Positions 24,541-36,290 of a stretch of 64,000 nt of DNA are shown here, in pieces. Position numbers and translations under genes: made by a program. The notes beneath the pieces were generated by a model. It was not told the DNA's origin. It saw only the letters and a list, made by a program, of their open reading frames with translations, and did not search any database. Position 1 is the first letter of the stretch. Each line of letters opens with the position of its first letter. Source of the DNA: Paracyclopina nana (lineage: Eukaryota; Arthropoda; Copepoda; Cyclopoida; Cyclopettidae); contig JAGUCH010000004.1 of NCBI GenBank assembly GCA_019096065.1, forward strand, positions 7,750,001 to 7,814,000, read 5' to 3'.

Positions 24541-26659
24541 CTACTACTTTTAAAAGGATTGTTCATAATTTAGAGTGTTCTCGGATCATCATGGAAGAAA
24601 AAGCTTTTTTTTTCAGAGTTATGCTTTTTTCTTGCTTAGTTGTACCTGAATCTCAGCCAAGTCCTACAAATTAGCAATTTTAAAGCAAAGTTATTAGCAG
24701 TGTAACATTTTTAATTTTTTTGCGCCATTGTCGCACATTTTAATGGCATTGTTACGCAGTTGGTCGTAGCAATGCATGAAAAGGTCGGTATTTTTTGCCT
24801 CGAAGCCACATAAAAGTCATAAATTCTTGACAACTTGACCAGTGTGGTCACAACAATCTAAAAATCAAGCAAACTTTTGTTCGGACAAGAAAGGCCACAT
24901 GGCAATTCAAAATCAGCCAAAGTTGCAAAGTGGGCCATTTTCCTAGTCTGGCGCTCATACCGCAAAATCCACGTCAAAATGTGTCTAAACAGGGAACTGT
25001 CAAGTTTTACCGTACGCTCTCTAACTTAGACAGCCCCAATCAAACACAATAATAAAGCAAGAACTTTCTGTTTTTCACCCATAAAAAACCAAAAAGAAAA
25101 GGATCAAAATCTCATTTTTCTTAATCTATTTACTATCACCTCACTGTAATCTTTGATTATGTAGCAGATTTTTTTAAAAAACGGCTTCTATTTTAAAAAC
25201 GTGTTATTACTTGATTTTGAAATAAAAATAACGACTGCTTTTCTTTAATTAAAACTAATCCAAGAGAAGAAATCTTTGGCTAAAGAGCCTTAAAATTGTG
25301 TTATTACTTGATTTTGAAATAAAAATAACGACTGCTTTGATCTTTAATTAAAACTAATCAAAGAGAAGAAATCTTTGGCTAAAGAGCCTTAAAATTGAGA
25401 TAATTAAAAAAGAAGCGATTTTTTTGAAAATAACCGTGCGCATTATTTATCAGAATGGCTGACTCGAGTTAGGGCGCGCACGGTATGCAAAAAGTCCACG
25501 TGGCTGCGTTTAAAACGGCGAGTTTGGGGCCAGCTCTACCTCGAAAAGTTTGGCCTCGTCAAAAGTTCAGCCTCGCTTAGGCCTTTGCCAAAGATGTCGT
25601 AAACTTTGCCTCCTTTCGACATCCTACATTATCATTATGGGACATCGCGCGCAGGGCCTTTTTCTTGGCCTTTTTCCCCGTCGCCAAATTCCCTTTTCCA
25701 ATTTCCTTATAGGCAGCCGAATTTCGCCGCGACGTCCCATTCCGCGTAATTCGGGTCCCCATGGAACGTGAGGTAAACACCAATGTCGCAGATATTCCAA
25801 ATCCTTGGGCAAAATATGGCCCCAATAAAAGGAATAAATTCCAAGCACCTTCATTGCAGCACGCCACAGTGGATTATTCTATGCATCAGTTTGGAAAATT
25901 CACAGGCTTGGATTAAGATCTTAATAAATAATTGATTTTTCACGTGTTTTTTTGATAGATGTCATTATGGAATTATGATTATTCGAAAATGAAAATACTT
26001 TCTGTGGCCATTTTGGATTTGGAATTTTTTTAAAGAAAAAAGTTTTTTTTTATAGCGTATGATTTATATCTTTTTTCTGATGAGTTATAATATTTTGTAT
26101 CGATCAATGTATTGCCTAGATATGCATAAAAAAGCCGTGTAGTACATTGTAGGCCTCTCGTCGATGTGAGCAGACAAAATGGAGTGATAATGGCAGAATT
26201 TCTGGTCTGTTTAAGCGGGTGCAGTTTTGCACTTTGCACCTTCCCGCGCGAGAACAATAATTAATCATTCCTTCTGCCCATTTATGTGCTCGCAAAGGTG
26301 GGCTCGTTCTAGATCCTGCTTTTTGGTAGTAACCACGTAACGATTTTCCAAAACGCTCAGAAAATGAAAGATTATTGCTATAGCTTTCAAAGCCCTTGAA
26401 TAGCTGAATGGCTGGGTCCTTCAGCACTTTTTTTTGATAAAGTATGTGCTTTTAATGTCGACAATGAACCTCTTGAATTCAGTCGAGAAACCGTTGCCAT
26501 TCAAGGCTGGTTCTGTTAGTAAAATAATTGTAAAAATAACGAAACTATTTTTTAGCTTTTTATGAGGTAAAAGGGTTCCTATTTTTAAGTTCTTGAAACA
26601 CGTTACCGCGCTACTACCAAAAATTTGCGTACAGAACGAGCCTCCACGTGCAATGACAA
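24541..26659. other. Non-coding stretch, including a 97-base tandem duplication and one inverted repeat
   Basis: A 97-base tandem duplication lies at about 25201-25397 (shared GTGTTATTACTTGATTTTGA and GAAATCTTTGGCTAAAGAGC). A GC-richer patch at 25480-25870 has short ORFs on both strands but no recognisable protein. 26292-26342 is an imperfect inverted copy of 26600-26650 (shared GGCTCGTTCT and TTTTTGGTAGTA); the second arm lies at the 3' end of the small membrane-protein gene. Confidence 0.45.
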
Positions 26660-27653
26660 TTACGCCTCTTCCTTATGAGCCATTTTGGGGAATAATTCTT
26701 CATAGCTTGGTGGTGGAGTGTTATTATTATTGGCAAATGTGCTGTAATCCATACTTTGAGGTTCTTCAAGTCTTATTGAAGTGCCATTCACGTCCTCGGT
26801 TCGGCCACTGCAAAAGAATTGAAAAAAGCGTAGAGGAATCCGTATTTGGATTATTTTCAAATGTGCTAATCAACCGTTTTATTCGAAAGTCAGCAATGCG
26901 AATCGAGCCAGTTTTTTCCTCGTCTCGATTACGTTTTTACATGTGCATTTGCCAATTCCGCAATTTATTGCCGAAATGGATTTAACGCAAAATAATGACA
27001 CCTTGCATCAGAATGAAATTTTAAAGGCTTTTTTGTCACAGAAAAAAAACACATATAAAAAATTATAGTAATCTAAAAATGTGGCCAATTAGGACATTTT
27101 TTATAAAAAGCCTTTTTCCCATTTATTCCCATCAAATTAAAAATAATACCAAGAAATCTTCATTGTTTGTAAGTAAAATTTCCATTTAAAAATCCTAGCT
27201 TAGTTTCATAAGGGCCCAATTTTACGTTCTCCCACACCATACAAATAAATATTATTAGACATAAAAATGCGCGCTCAATTTGCTCAATAATCCACCGTGT
27301 GCTTTTTTGAAAGGTGGGTTTAACTGGTCTTAGCTGCGAAAGATGTGCTGTACAATTGGCACAGTTTTCAGCGCGAGCGCGAGGGAAAGCCATTTCAATT
27401 TGGTAATCCCACCTTGCAGAAAAAGACACTAATGTGAATATACCATGCAATAGTATTTAATGAGATTCATTCAGCCCCTTTTCGTCGATAATGGCAGGAG
27501 AAACGCAATAAATTGCACTTGCCTTAATGAGATGAGAACTTCTTCTCTATTTGAGCCCTCTTCCGAAGCAGAAGCTGCTCTGTTAATGCAAAAAATGTAG
27601 ATGAGGCTGCCAATGGCAGCAACTATCAAAAGAGCGCCCAAAAATGAGCTCAT
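26660..27653 (-). CDS. Small single-pass membrane protein with a PPxY tail (two exons, GC-AG intron)
   Basis: I propose exons 27653-27523 and 26807-26660, giving 92 residues. The first exon encodes a short start and one membrane segment, FLGALLIVAAIGSLIYIFCI (residues 4-23), then an acidic stretch. It ends at AAG followed by GCAAGT, the classic GC donor. The acceptor is CTTTTGCAG, and the two-base overhang AG plus T keeps the frame (Ser44). The second exon is polar and has PPPSYEELFP, a PPxY motif of the kind bound by WW domains of NEDD4-family ubiquitin ligases, then stops. With no signal peptide before it, the segment probably acts as an anchor with a cytosolic tail. The family is not recognised. 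The gene lies 935 bases head-to-head with the HERC4-type gene. An extra internal exon in the 715-base intron cannot be excluded. Confidence 0.5.
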
Positions 27654-28588
27654 GTGGATGAAAAAAGGGATTCACTAATAAACTGAAATTGCACTAAGAT
27701 CCAGAGTGAACTGTCAACCGCAAGCAAAATTGCGATAGTGCATACTATCAGTGATAAAATGGGCGTGACCACAAGCACAAATAAATAGCAAATAATTCTT
27801 GAAAGAAGGGAGGAGCAGAAGCTTTAAACTTTCGTTCGTGTGAGACGTGCTATATACTCCAAAGAAGAAAATCTCTGCTGAAATGATGCCAAAGCACATC
27901 TATGTCAAACAAGTTAGAGAGAGAGAGACTTGAAAAGGCTGCACTTTAAAGCAGAGTGGAGCACACTACTACATCATCATATTCTATATATAATCTGGAA
28001 CGAGCCTCGCATACTTTGACAGCGCAAATGCAATTTTTGATTCAATTAACTCATATTTCAGCCTTACGCTGAATCTCAGTAGAGGAAAATGAATTGCAGA
28101 GTTCGGCAAATGTGCAGATTTGCCTGGAAAAGGGACCTTGCAATTGTCATATTAGGCAATCTCCCATTTAATCGGGTATACTCGTATTTTGCAGCAAAGG
28201 TTGCGTGATTTTCCGTCAAATCGTTCCGAATTCACGTGCAGCGTAAAAAGTCGCGAAACATTATTTAAGGCGACCTTTTTAAAAATCAATATTTTTCCGT
28301 CAAATCGCATCAAGTTAAAAATTCCGCGTATCTTAGTAAGCGAAACAAACATAGAACTTTACTAAAATTGCAGAGTGTCAAAGCTTTCCTCAAATGAAAA
28401 GGAGCATTTTGCGTAATAGATCGAGTCTAAAGCGATCAGCGCGAAAACAATACTTATGTGCTTGAATCTTCTGGTGACTTCTATCTGTCACAAGGCCTAA
28501 CAAAGAAGTCTGCCAAGTCAAATCGGCGACTTGGTGCGAAAATTCAGGAATAAGTTGACATGTCCTGAAATTACAAAGGTGCGAAACC
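27654..28588. promoter_or_regulatory. Divergent upstream region of the PPxY gene and HERC4
   Basis: 935 bases between two head-to-head coding starts. TTTTCCGTCAAATCG occurs twice (about 28210 and 28295); similar TCCGTCAAAT words occur upstream of the primase gene. I see no obvious TATA box. Treat it as a candidate bidirectional promoter region only. Confidence 0.3.
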
Positions 28589-31500
28589 ATGTACAGCTGG
28601 GGCCGTTGTGAAAATGGCCAACTTGGCCTTGGTGGCATCCATGACACGGAAATCGCAGTCCCAAGAGCCGTGTCCGATGTCCCATTGGAGGCCGAGGCCA
28701 AAATTGCGGATGTCAAAGCTGGTGACGCCCATACTGTGATTTTGACTAGTGATGGAAAGGTCTACTCGTGTGGATCCAATGACTTTGGTCAAGTAAGTAT
28801 TTATATCTATAAATCCATCTAATATATATGTAATCTCAATTTTCATCTTTGACAGCTCGGTCATGAGCTCTTGACTCAGCGGAAATTCGGCCAAATCTCT
28901 TCGTTGGCTCCGTACAACATACGTATTATTTCTTGCGGAGCCCATCACTCCATGGCTGTGGACGAGTGGGGCAAAGTTTTCTCCTGGGGCTGTGACACCC
29001 TCGGCCAACTCGGCCACAACTTGGGCAAAGACTCTCTGCAGACTCCAAAGTATGAGAAAAGAGTTTGTAATGATGGGTTACATCATTACACAATTTCATC
29101 TAGGATGATTCGCGGACTTGGCACGGTGACAGTCATCCAAATAGCATCTGGGGACAACCACTGCTTGGCACTGACTCGGGGAGGAAAGCTGTATTCTTGG
29201 GGGGCCAATGAATTCGGCCAACTTGGCTCGGGCATTGGCAGGACCTGTCCTTTCCCCCAGCCCATCGAGTGTCTGACAGCTCTCCCCATTCGTTTTATCG
29301 CATGTGGGGGAGATCACTGTGTGATTGTCACCAATTCTGGCGCAATCTATGCTTGGGGCAAAAACAACAAAGGCCAATTGGGCCTTGGAGACACGGAGAA
29401 TCGGCCGTTCCCCACCCAAATTCGAAGCCTGCGCAATCAGAGAGTTTCCTACGTGGCCTGTGGAGCTGAACACACGATCTGCTTGACCGAGGACGGTGGC
29501 GTTTTCTCCTTTGGATCCGGCCAATACGGCCAACTCGGTCACGGCAGCAAAAGTGATGAGCACCTGCCAAGGAAAATCATCGAGCTTATGGGCACTGAGG
29601 TGTCGCAAGTTGCCTGTGGCAAAAAACACACCTTGGCCTTTGTGCCCACTCGTGGTCGGCTGTACGCTTTTGGGCTGGGCGGATCAGGCCAATTGGGCCA
29701 TAGTGCGTTCACGAGTGCTCTCACTCCACAAGTTGTCCATGGTCCTTGGGTCGGGCCCACCGGTGAATTTTCAGCTCCCAAACGAGTCATGGACGAAATA
29801 ATGGAGGTTGATGGGCTTGAAAAGGTCGTCGTTGCTCGCATTGGAGCTGGCGGAGACCAAAGCTATGCACTTGTCAGTGATCCCAGCCTGAGGCAACAGG
29901 ATGACTTTAGGCTGGAGAGAAACCTCATTGAAACCCTCACGAGTGAGGTGATTGATGAAATGCTGCAGCCCGGTCCAGAAGAGGTGTTGGACCAGGATTT
30001 CCTGGAGAGGCTCGAAGTCATCTTTCAGCATCCGGCTTGCTTGACAGCCTCCTTCCTGCTACCAAGTCACAAGCCGTGCACGTCCAAGAACGATGGCATT
30101 GATTTTGACGCGTGGAGGAACGCCACCAAGGGCCTGACCAAGCTGAAGAATGACACCATCAAGGACCTCGTGACCACCGGCCTCTCCAAGTACGTGCTGC
30201 CCAAGCTGGAAATGAACCCTCCGGACGTGGAGACGCTCCGGCAATATCTGACCTACCCTCTCTTTGGCGAGTTTGAAAACGAATCTCTGTTCAAGGAAGT
30301 GCATTGTCAGTATGCCAAGGGGCTCATCTCGCTGCCAAAGCCAGCCTGGAATGTGGTGGAGAAATGGCTTGCCAACCAGCAGAGAGACTACCTCCTCCCT
30401 CTCGTCAACAACTTCAAACGGGTCGTCGTGCACATCCTGGAGCAGCGGTCCAAATCCAAGCTGCCCTCCTCGTTTGAAGAGCACCTCGGCTTGGCCCTCA
30501 TTTTCCTCCGGATCCTCAACCGAATCAATGTGTCCAACGGGTGCATCGTGAGCTACGAGGACTTCTACATTCCCGAAATCAGCCAGTACATCGACCTGCC
30601 CGACGCGTACATCCGGTGGATCGTGTCCAAAGCACGTGGCCTTTCCTCCTCGGACTCGTATGTGTTCATCTGTGACTTTCCGTTCGCCTTCGACGCGAGC
30701 GCCAAGACTGTCTTGCTCCAGACCGACCAAGCGTTCCAGATGCACAACGCGACTCAGCAGGCGTTGGGCGAGGCCGCCTTCCGGAGCCTGATTCACCAGC
30801 AGGTGTGCAGCAACGAGCACGTGGGCAACCTCATTTGTGCCGTGAGGCGTGACCACCTCGTGGAGGACACCCTGACTTTCATCCAATGCGTCCCGGACAT
30901 GAAGGACTTCAAGAAGCCTCTCAAGGTCAAATTTGACGGGGAGGAGGCTGACGATGCTGGAGGAGTGCGCAAGGAGTTCTTCCTCCTCTTGCTCAGGGAG
31001 ATTCTTGACCCCAAGTATGGCATGTTCAAGGAGTACGAGGAGACGCACACGATCTGGTTCCACCCGTACTGCTTCGAGGACATGAGCATGTTCTTCATGA
31101 TTGGCGTGCTATGCGGGCTGGCCATTTACAACTTCACCATCATCAACCTGCCGTTTCCGTTGGTGCTCTACAAAAAGCTCCTCAGTGACGAGTACGGCTC
31201 GATCGAAGACCTCGAAGACTTGTCCCCGTCCTTGGCCAAAGGCCTCAAGGATCTCCTCGCTTATGACGGGGATGACGTGGAGGACGTCTTTTGCCTCAAC
31301 TTTGTCGTGGTCGAGGATGTCTTTGGTGAGCCCACGACTCACGAGTTGAAGGCCAACGGCGAGAATGTGCTGGTGACGAACGAGAACCGCGAGGAGTATG
31401 TCAAGTTGTACTGTGATTACGTGCTCAACAAGTCCGTGGAGAGGCTGTACGCGGCCTTTCATGCTGGCTTTCATAAGGTGTGTGGTGGGCGAGTCCTGGA

Positions 31501-31937
31501 CTTGTTCCACGCGCGAGAGCTCATGGCACTTGTCGTAGGGACCGAAAAGTACGACTGGGAGGAGCTCGAAAAAGGCTGTGACTACAAGGTACGTAAAGGC
31601 TGAAAAAAGCCATGATCATTGTGACTTATGAGGCATCTTTCAGAATGGCTATGACAAAGACCACCAAACCATACGGTTCTTTTGGGAAGTGTTCCACAGT
31701 CTCAGCGAGGAGGAGAAGAAAAAGTTCCTCCTCTTCCTCACTGGCACCGACCGAATCCCCATCCTGGGCATGGCAGCCAAGAGGATGACCATCCAAAAGA
31801 CAAGTGACGCCAATTTCCTGCCTGTAGCTCATACGTGTTTCAACCTTCTCGACTTGCCCGAGTACGCCACCAAGGAGAAGCTCAGGTATAAACTCCTGCA
31901 AGCCATTCACTGCACTCAAGGCTTTGGACTCGTCTAG
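28589..31937 (+). CDS. HERC4: HERC4-type E3 ubiquitin ligase (RCC1 repeats plus HECT)
   Basis: Exons 28589-28792, 28856-29049, 29104-31588 and 31644-31937 give 1058 residues, almost exactly the length of human HERC4 (1057). The N-terminal third is seven RCC1-like blades (YSWGRCENGQLGLGG, FSWGCDTLGQLGH, YAWGKNNKGQLGLGD and so on). A spacer follows, then the C-terminal HECT domain beginning near VKFDGEEADDAGGVRKEFF and ending with the catalytic loop VAHTCFNLLDLPEY (Cys1026) and the usual C-terminal aromatic, GFGLV. It accepts ubiquitin from an E2 on that cysteine and passes it to substrates in the cytosol. The 54-base second intron has no stop and is a multiple of three, so it could be read through; removing it restores the blade spacing. 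Start context is AAACCATGT. Confidence 0.93.
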
Positions 31938-32062
31938 ATTATTTATTCAGTCACTTAAAATTGCTACTACGTACACCAGTAATAATACTACTATGATGCA
32001 TAGCAAGAGGGAGGATATAATTGAGAAAATACATATAATAGCAATACTAATTGACAAAATGC

Positions 32063-33838
32063 TTAAACATTAAACATGGATCCTGGTTTCCGGCCACGAT
32101 TGGACAATTTGTCGAATAACATCAGCTTTCGCACATCCCCACTCGCAGAAATCCTCCCTGACAGGTAAGCTTGCAGAGGTGCCAATGTGCCCTCGAGTAC
32201 ACTTGCCAGGTCGTTGGAAGCAATCGTGACAGTCACGTCTGGAGATCGACCATCTGGGCAAACTCCACCGGTCTCAGTGGCTGGCAATACTTTCTTGGTG
32301 TCACTCGTGAGGCTGATGAAGTAGAACTCGGTGCCATTTTGCCCACCTGTGATCTCCATTTTGTACAGCCCACACGCATCCTCCTCCAGAGGACTGGTGA
32401 CTTCCTCCTTTAAAATCATTGCAAGACAACTGCCCCAATTAATTGCACTAGGCTCGAACGAAGGAGGAGGCGGTGGTGCCATGTTGGACATGAACTTGTC
32501 CCCAAGGAGCTGCATCAGGCTGGCACTATTGGATGATGATGACGAGGACTCCTCGTCGATGCCATGCGAGAGACGCACAAACTCTTGAGGAGTGGGGTAC
32601 TTCTTCTCGCTGGCCATGCCCAAACCTTTGAGTATGGTGCCAACTGCAGCATTGCTCGAGTTTTCAGCTTGCTTCAGCACTTTGGGATCGGACAGCTCCA
32701 CCTTCTGCACGTCCATGCCCCATTTGCGCACTTGCAAATTCAGCTCATCCAGGATTTCGTTGGCTGGCCTCTTCCTCTCTTTCTCCAACTGACTCACGGT
32801 CTTCTTCACGAGCACCTTGACAAGCAGGGATTTGCTCAAGGACCGAAGGATGTCCTGGTGGTCGACAACTTCGCTCACCATGGTGATGATGTCTACGATG
32901 CCATACTGGATTTCAGCTCCCATTTCAACGATGCCTCCATCGCACGTGATGAACTGTTGAGGGGGCACGGAAAAGGCCGCAGCCCTCACATCAATCCTAA
33001 AATTATGGCAATTTAAGATTAGCTGTCAAATCTAATGGTCTAAAATTCCTTTAGCATAAAAGTTGCCAAATCGAATGGGGTTACCATACAATTAATGACA
33101 ACAACGCGTAGCTATAATTAATTGCAATAAATGTTGTCAAATCGAATGGCGTTATAAGGGCAACCAAGTGCGGTAAAAACAAAATCATTGAAAAAGTTGC
33201 TAAATCGTATGGGGTCACCATTCACCACGGCGCTTTTTCATTACAGCTACTTTAATATAAAGTGTGGCTAAATATAATTTTAAAATTGCACGAAAGTTAT
33301 GTTGTCAAATATGGCGCAACCATTTGACGACTGCGTGGCCGAATTGATTAGGAACTTACTTTTTGACTCTGTCCATCCATGGGAAAATCACCACTCTTCC
33401 AGGTCCTTTGACCCCAATGAGCTTGCCCAGCCGAAACACCACCAACCTCTCAAACTCGCCGAGCTTCTTGACGAAAAACCAATAGCTGATTGGCAGCGAG
33501 AGCGCAAAGAAGAGATATGACACGAACGTGATCACGTGAGAGGCGCATTTGAGCTCCGGTGAAGAGTTGATCTTGGCAGCCTCTTCCCTCACGTTGATGG
33601 ACAAATGTCCACTGTTCCTGATGGTATTTCCGGGCGATGACAAGCCGCTGTAGTTGAACACTGAGGAGTAGTTATTCTTGGCTGGTTTGTCAGCCTCGTT
33701 GCTGTACGTGAAATACGAGTCGTAGCTGAAGTTGCCCGGCCCATGTTGATCAGCCATTTGGCTGCTGGACGACTGCGTGAATTCCCCTGCATCCACACCC
33801 GATACCTTGCTATATTTCACTTGCGAGGTAAATCCCAT
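32063..33838 (-). CDS. STOML1: Stomatin-like protein 1 / UNC-24 (SPFH plus SCP2 domains)
   Basis: Exons 33838-33360 and 32996-32063 join in frame (AAA AA|G ATT GAT) to 470 residues. The polar Ser/Asn/Tyr-rich N-terminus is followed by one hydrophobic hairpin segment, VITFVSYLFFALSLPISYWF (about residues 102-121). Then comes the stomatin/SPFH domain (EFERLVVFRLGKL, IDVRAAAFSVPPQQFITCDG, then a helical region with QLEKERKRPANEILDELN), and after a Ser/Pro-rich linker a C-terminal SCP2-like sterol carrier domain (about 365-470). This pairing of SPFH and SCP2 is specific to STOML1 and C. elegans UNC-24, which localise to membranes and endosomes and modulate ion channels. It is longer than human STOML1 (398) mainly through the N-terminus and linker. 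It converges on HERC4 with 125 bases between stops. Confidence 0.9.
33020..33235. repeat. Degenerate repeats in the STOML1 intron
   Basis: Four copies of a GTTGNCAAATCGAATGGGGT-like word occur in the 363-base intron, at about 33024, 33061, 33130 and 33202, spaced 37-72 bases apart. Function unknown; it may be an old tandem duplication. Confidence 0.5.
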
Positions 33839-34196
33839 AGTACGCTTTGTTCCGACAGCTTAAGCAGCTGAGCACTTATCGACGTTGTTGGTGAGACTGC
33901 TGCATTAGCAGGCTGCGCATGTGAAAGCATTTAGATATGTGCTTTGCACATGCGTACACCGCAGTTCAGCACTACTAGAGAAAACTCACTAATATTGATA
34001 TTTCAAAAGTACTATTGCTTTTAAAAGTGATGTCATGCAGCAAAATTACTTTTTCATGCATTACATTGACATTTGCACTAAAACTAAACTCACGTGGTGT
34101 CATTTTCAGCTTTCATAATCCTGTCATTCTTGCATACAGAGATGACAATTTATTATGGGAAAGTTAATAAAAAAAAGAAGACCTTTGAAGTTTTTT
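33839..34196. other. Spacer between STOML1 start and IF1 end
   Basis: Both flanking genes are on the minus strand, so this holds the 3' UTR of IF1 and the promoter of STOML1. The self-complementary TTTGCACATGCG/CGCATGTGAAAGC words near 33915-33955 are the only structure seen. Confidence 0.35.
34149..34154 (-). terminator. Poly(A) signal of IF1
   Basis: AATAAA on the minus strand, 43 bases beyond the IF1 stop codon. Confidence 0.55.
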
Positions 34197-34573
34197 CTAC
34201 TTGAGTTCCTTGATTTTATCCTGGTGCCTCTTGATGGCTCCCTCATGCCTCTTGATTTCATCCTTGTGAAAATCAATCTCCTCCTTGTGATGCTGCTGCA
34301 AATTCTTCAATTGATCATTTTGCAACTGTCGAAAGTACTGCTCTTCGTGAGCAGCCTCCATCTTGCCAAAAGCTCCACCAGCCTCACGAATGCTTCCTTT
34401 AAAAGCCAGACATAAGAAGCAATACCACATGGGTAAAATATAATTGTCTTTATACCTCCTCCACCACCTCCTTTACCGGCTCCATCTCCAGGATTACCGG
34501 ATGACATCATCCTCGTAAACGAACCAGAGTTTTGAAGAAGAGGGCGAAATTTTGACATATTCAGAGCCGACAT
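34197..34573 (-). CDS. ATPIF1: Mitochondrial ATP synthase inhibitor IF1
   Basis: Exons 34573-34456 and 34396-34197 (59-base intron, GTATAAAG donor) give 105 residues. The first exon is a basic, Ser-rich presequence ([19 protein letters not shown]) suited to mitochondrial import, then a Gly-rich stretch. The mature part has [20 protein letters not shown], the inhibitory segment that enters the F1 catalytic interface. A long His/Lys/Glu-rich coiled coil ([20 protein letters not shown]) follows, which dimerises the protein and senses pH. IF1 blocks reverse ATP hydrolysis by F1Fo when the matrix becomes acidic. Length and motif order match the animal family. Confidence 0.94.
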
Positions 34574-35137
34574 TATCGGCAGACTGACTTATTTTTCCTT
34601 TCAAACTTTGACTTCTTTGACTTTGAGGATGATGAAATTGCGATGTTTACCCTTCTGAAAGTGCTAGAATCCGTAGCTGTAAAAATCGAGCTTGAGTCGA
34701 ACTATGGAAAGCCCGAGCAGAAATTTGGCTCGTATTTAAGTTAATTTTCTTAACTTTGACAAATGACAAGCAGCGATTTGACGGAATAATCTTTTTTTAT
34801 GCCACTGCATTTTGACGAACAAAATAGATGATAAAAATCAAAGATATATTGCCATTTTAACGCTAATGTGGGTATACATGTGTAAAAAAGGCTTCTGAGG
34901 AAAATTAATTCTAAAAATACTTGGTAATCAATCTTGATGATAAGACCATTAAAAGGTAATTTAGATTTTGCGTTTTTCAGATTCAGTTGCCTTTAAAATG
35001 AGAATCTGCTTGAATTTTCCGCTATTTGATCAGCTTTTTATGGACTCATCAAAATTACTCAATTCTCATTTCCGGAAGTCATTGAAAAAAATTGAGTAAA
35101 ATTCATGCCTTGGTTATTCGCATAAATCATCACGAAA
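34574..35137. promoter_or_regulatory. Divergent region between IF1 and the unknown gene
   Basis: 564 AT-rich bases between two outward-facing starts. GATTTGACGGAATAATC (about 34777) contains the complement of the CCGTCAAAT word seen upstream of other genes here. No firm promoter element is visible. Confidence 0.3.
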
Positions 35138-35812
35138 ATGAGTGGCAACCTCTTTGACATGCATGAGGAGACGCAACAAATGGACAAGCAGTTCTTCTTC
35201 GTCACCATGGGCGCCAAAAAGGTCTTCTTCATCAACGAGCTCAAGGAAATGAACCCAGTGGACATTGTCAACCTTTACAAGGACGGAAGTTGCTGCATCT
35301 TGGGACAGTCTGAGGATTATGGCCTCAAAAAGCTGGATGATAATCGGAGTGGCGAGGAGATCTTATTCCGCAATTTCAAAGCACTTGAAAAGGATGAGTT
35401 TAGGTTGATCTCTCTCATGATGCGAAAAAATCCCTTGAGCACCATGTCAGTCGCACACAAGGATTTGTATAATTTTGTGCAATGCCATGCCGACAAGCTA
35501 CATGGGACTCCCAACCTTGACGATCCAGTCACTGATGCAGCAAAGTTGGCAGCAATCAGATCGATGCTAGATAAGTACTGGTATATCCACAAGGCCCAAA
35601 CGGACGTGACTATGACGGCACACTCTCTAAAGTCGGACGCAGATGAAATATCCATTATTACTCGAGGTTTTTTCAAGATGGACGAATCTACTTGGCCCAA
35701 CTTTATGTTCAAGTTCAAGCAAATGGCTTTCAACAAGCCTGAAAATGCTGTAGAGCTCTTGAACAGACTGGCCACTCCATTTTGGCTCCCAAATCAACCA
35801 GTTTTTAATTAA
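35138..35812 (+). CDS. Unrecognised single-exon protein, 224 residues
   Basis: The ORF starts in a reasonable context (AAAATGAGT), uses ordinary codons and stops in AATTAAAATATA, where the stop overlaps a possible ATTAAA poly(A) signal. The product is soluble, mixed alpha/beta in composition and has no signal peptide or membrane segment. It has several Met-rich stretches (MHEETQQMDKQ, LMMRKNPLSTM) and a HKDLYNFVQCHADKLHG motif. I do not recognise a family. That it is a real gene is supported by length, codon use and a decayed partial copy 560 bases downstream that keeps the same protein-like sequence in pieces. It may be lineage-specific. Confidence 0.6.
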   Translation: MSGNLFDMHEETQQMDKQFFFVTMGAKKVFFINELKEMNPVDIVNLYKDGSCCILGQSEDYGLKKLDDNRSGEEILFRNFKALEKDEFRLISLMMRKNPLSTMSVAHKDLYNFVQCHADKLHGTPNLDDPVTDAAKLAAIRSMLDKYWYIHKAQTDVTMTAHSLKSDADEISIITRGFFKMDESTWPNFMFKFKQMAFNKPENAVELLNRLATPFWLPNQPVFN

Positions 35813-36009
35813 AATATAACGTGCTATTTTTTCATTCTTACATGTCCACTTATTGAATTTTAATTTTGGCTCTAGCTAAATTTGAGTTTTTGTTATTCCT
35901 TCCTCGGGGCCTTTATAATCGCTCTTATAATGGGCTATAATTCCGTGTACAAATTGAGAAATTTGCTTCCAAACTTATGATGCAAAATGAATCAAGTTGG
36001 TAGTAATCA

Positions 36010-36290
36010 AACATGTAACTCGTACACCAGTTTTTAATTATAATAATCGCAAGCTTAAGGGGAATCCCAACCTTGATGATCCAGTCACTTATGCAGCTAA
36101 GTTGGCAGCAATCAAATGTGCGATATAACTACTGGCGTATCCACAATGGACGTGAGTATGATGGCGAAATCTCTAAAGCCAGACGCAGACGAAATAGCCA
36201 TTTTTAGTCGATGTTTCGTCAATCGAGAACAGTTTGGAAGTATCCAAATGCTCCTTATTCGGGCGGTCATGTCAGCTAACTCCATAATGC
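36010..36290 (+). pseudogene. Decayed partial copy of the unknown gene at 35138
   Basis: The stretch 36061-36290 matches about 35503-35735 of the upstream gene (shared CCAACCTTGATGATCCAGTC, GCAGCAATCA, GGACGTGAGTATGATGGC), but an internal deletion and stop codons break it. Just before it, CACCAGTTTTTAATTATAAT copies the end of the same gene, so the unit looks like a partial tandem duplication that then degraded. Confidence 0.75.

Noticed and set aside
25480-25870. Protein-coding exon in a GC-richer patch
   Set aside because: ORFs are open on both strands without domain, splice or start evidence; composition alone does not support a gene.
30059-31063. 334-codon antisense ORF within HERC4
   Set aside because: It mirrors the HECT coding strand, whose codon bias keeps the opposite frame open. 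It has no splice or start support.
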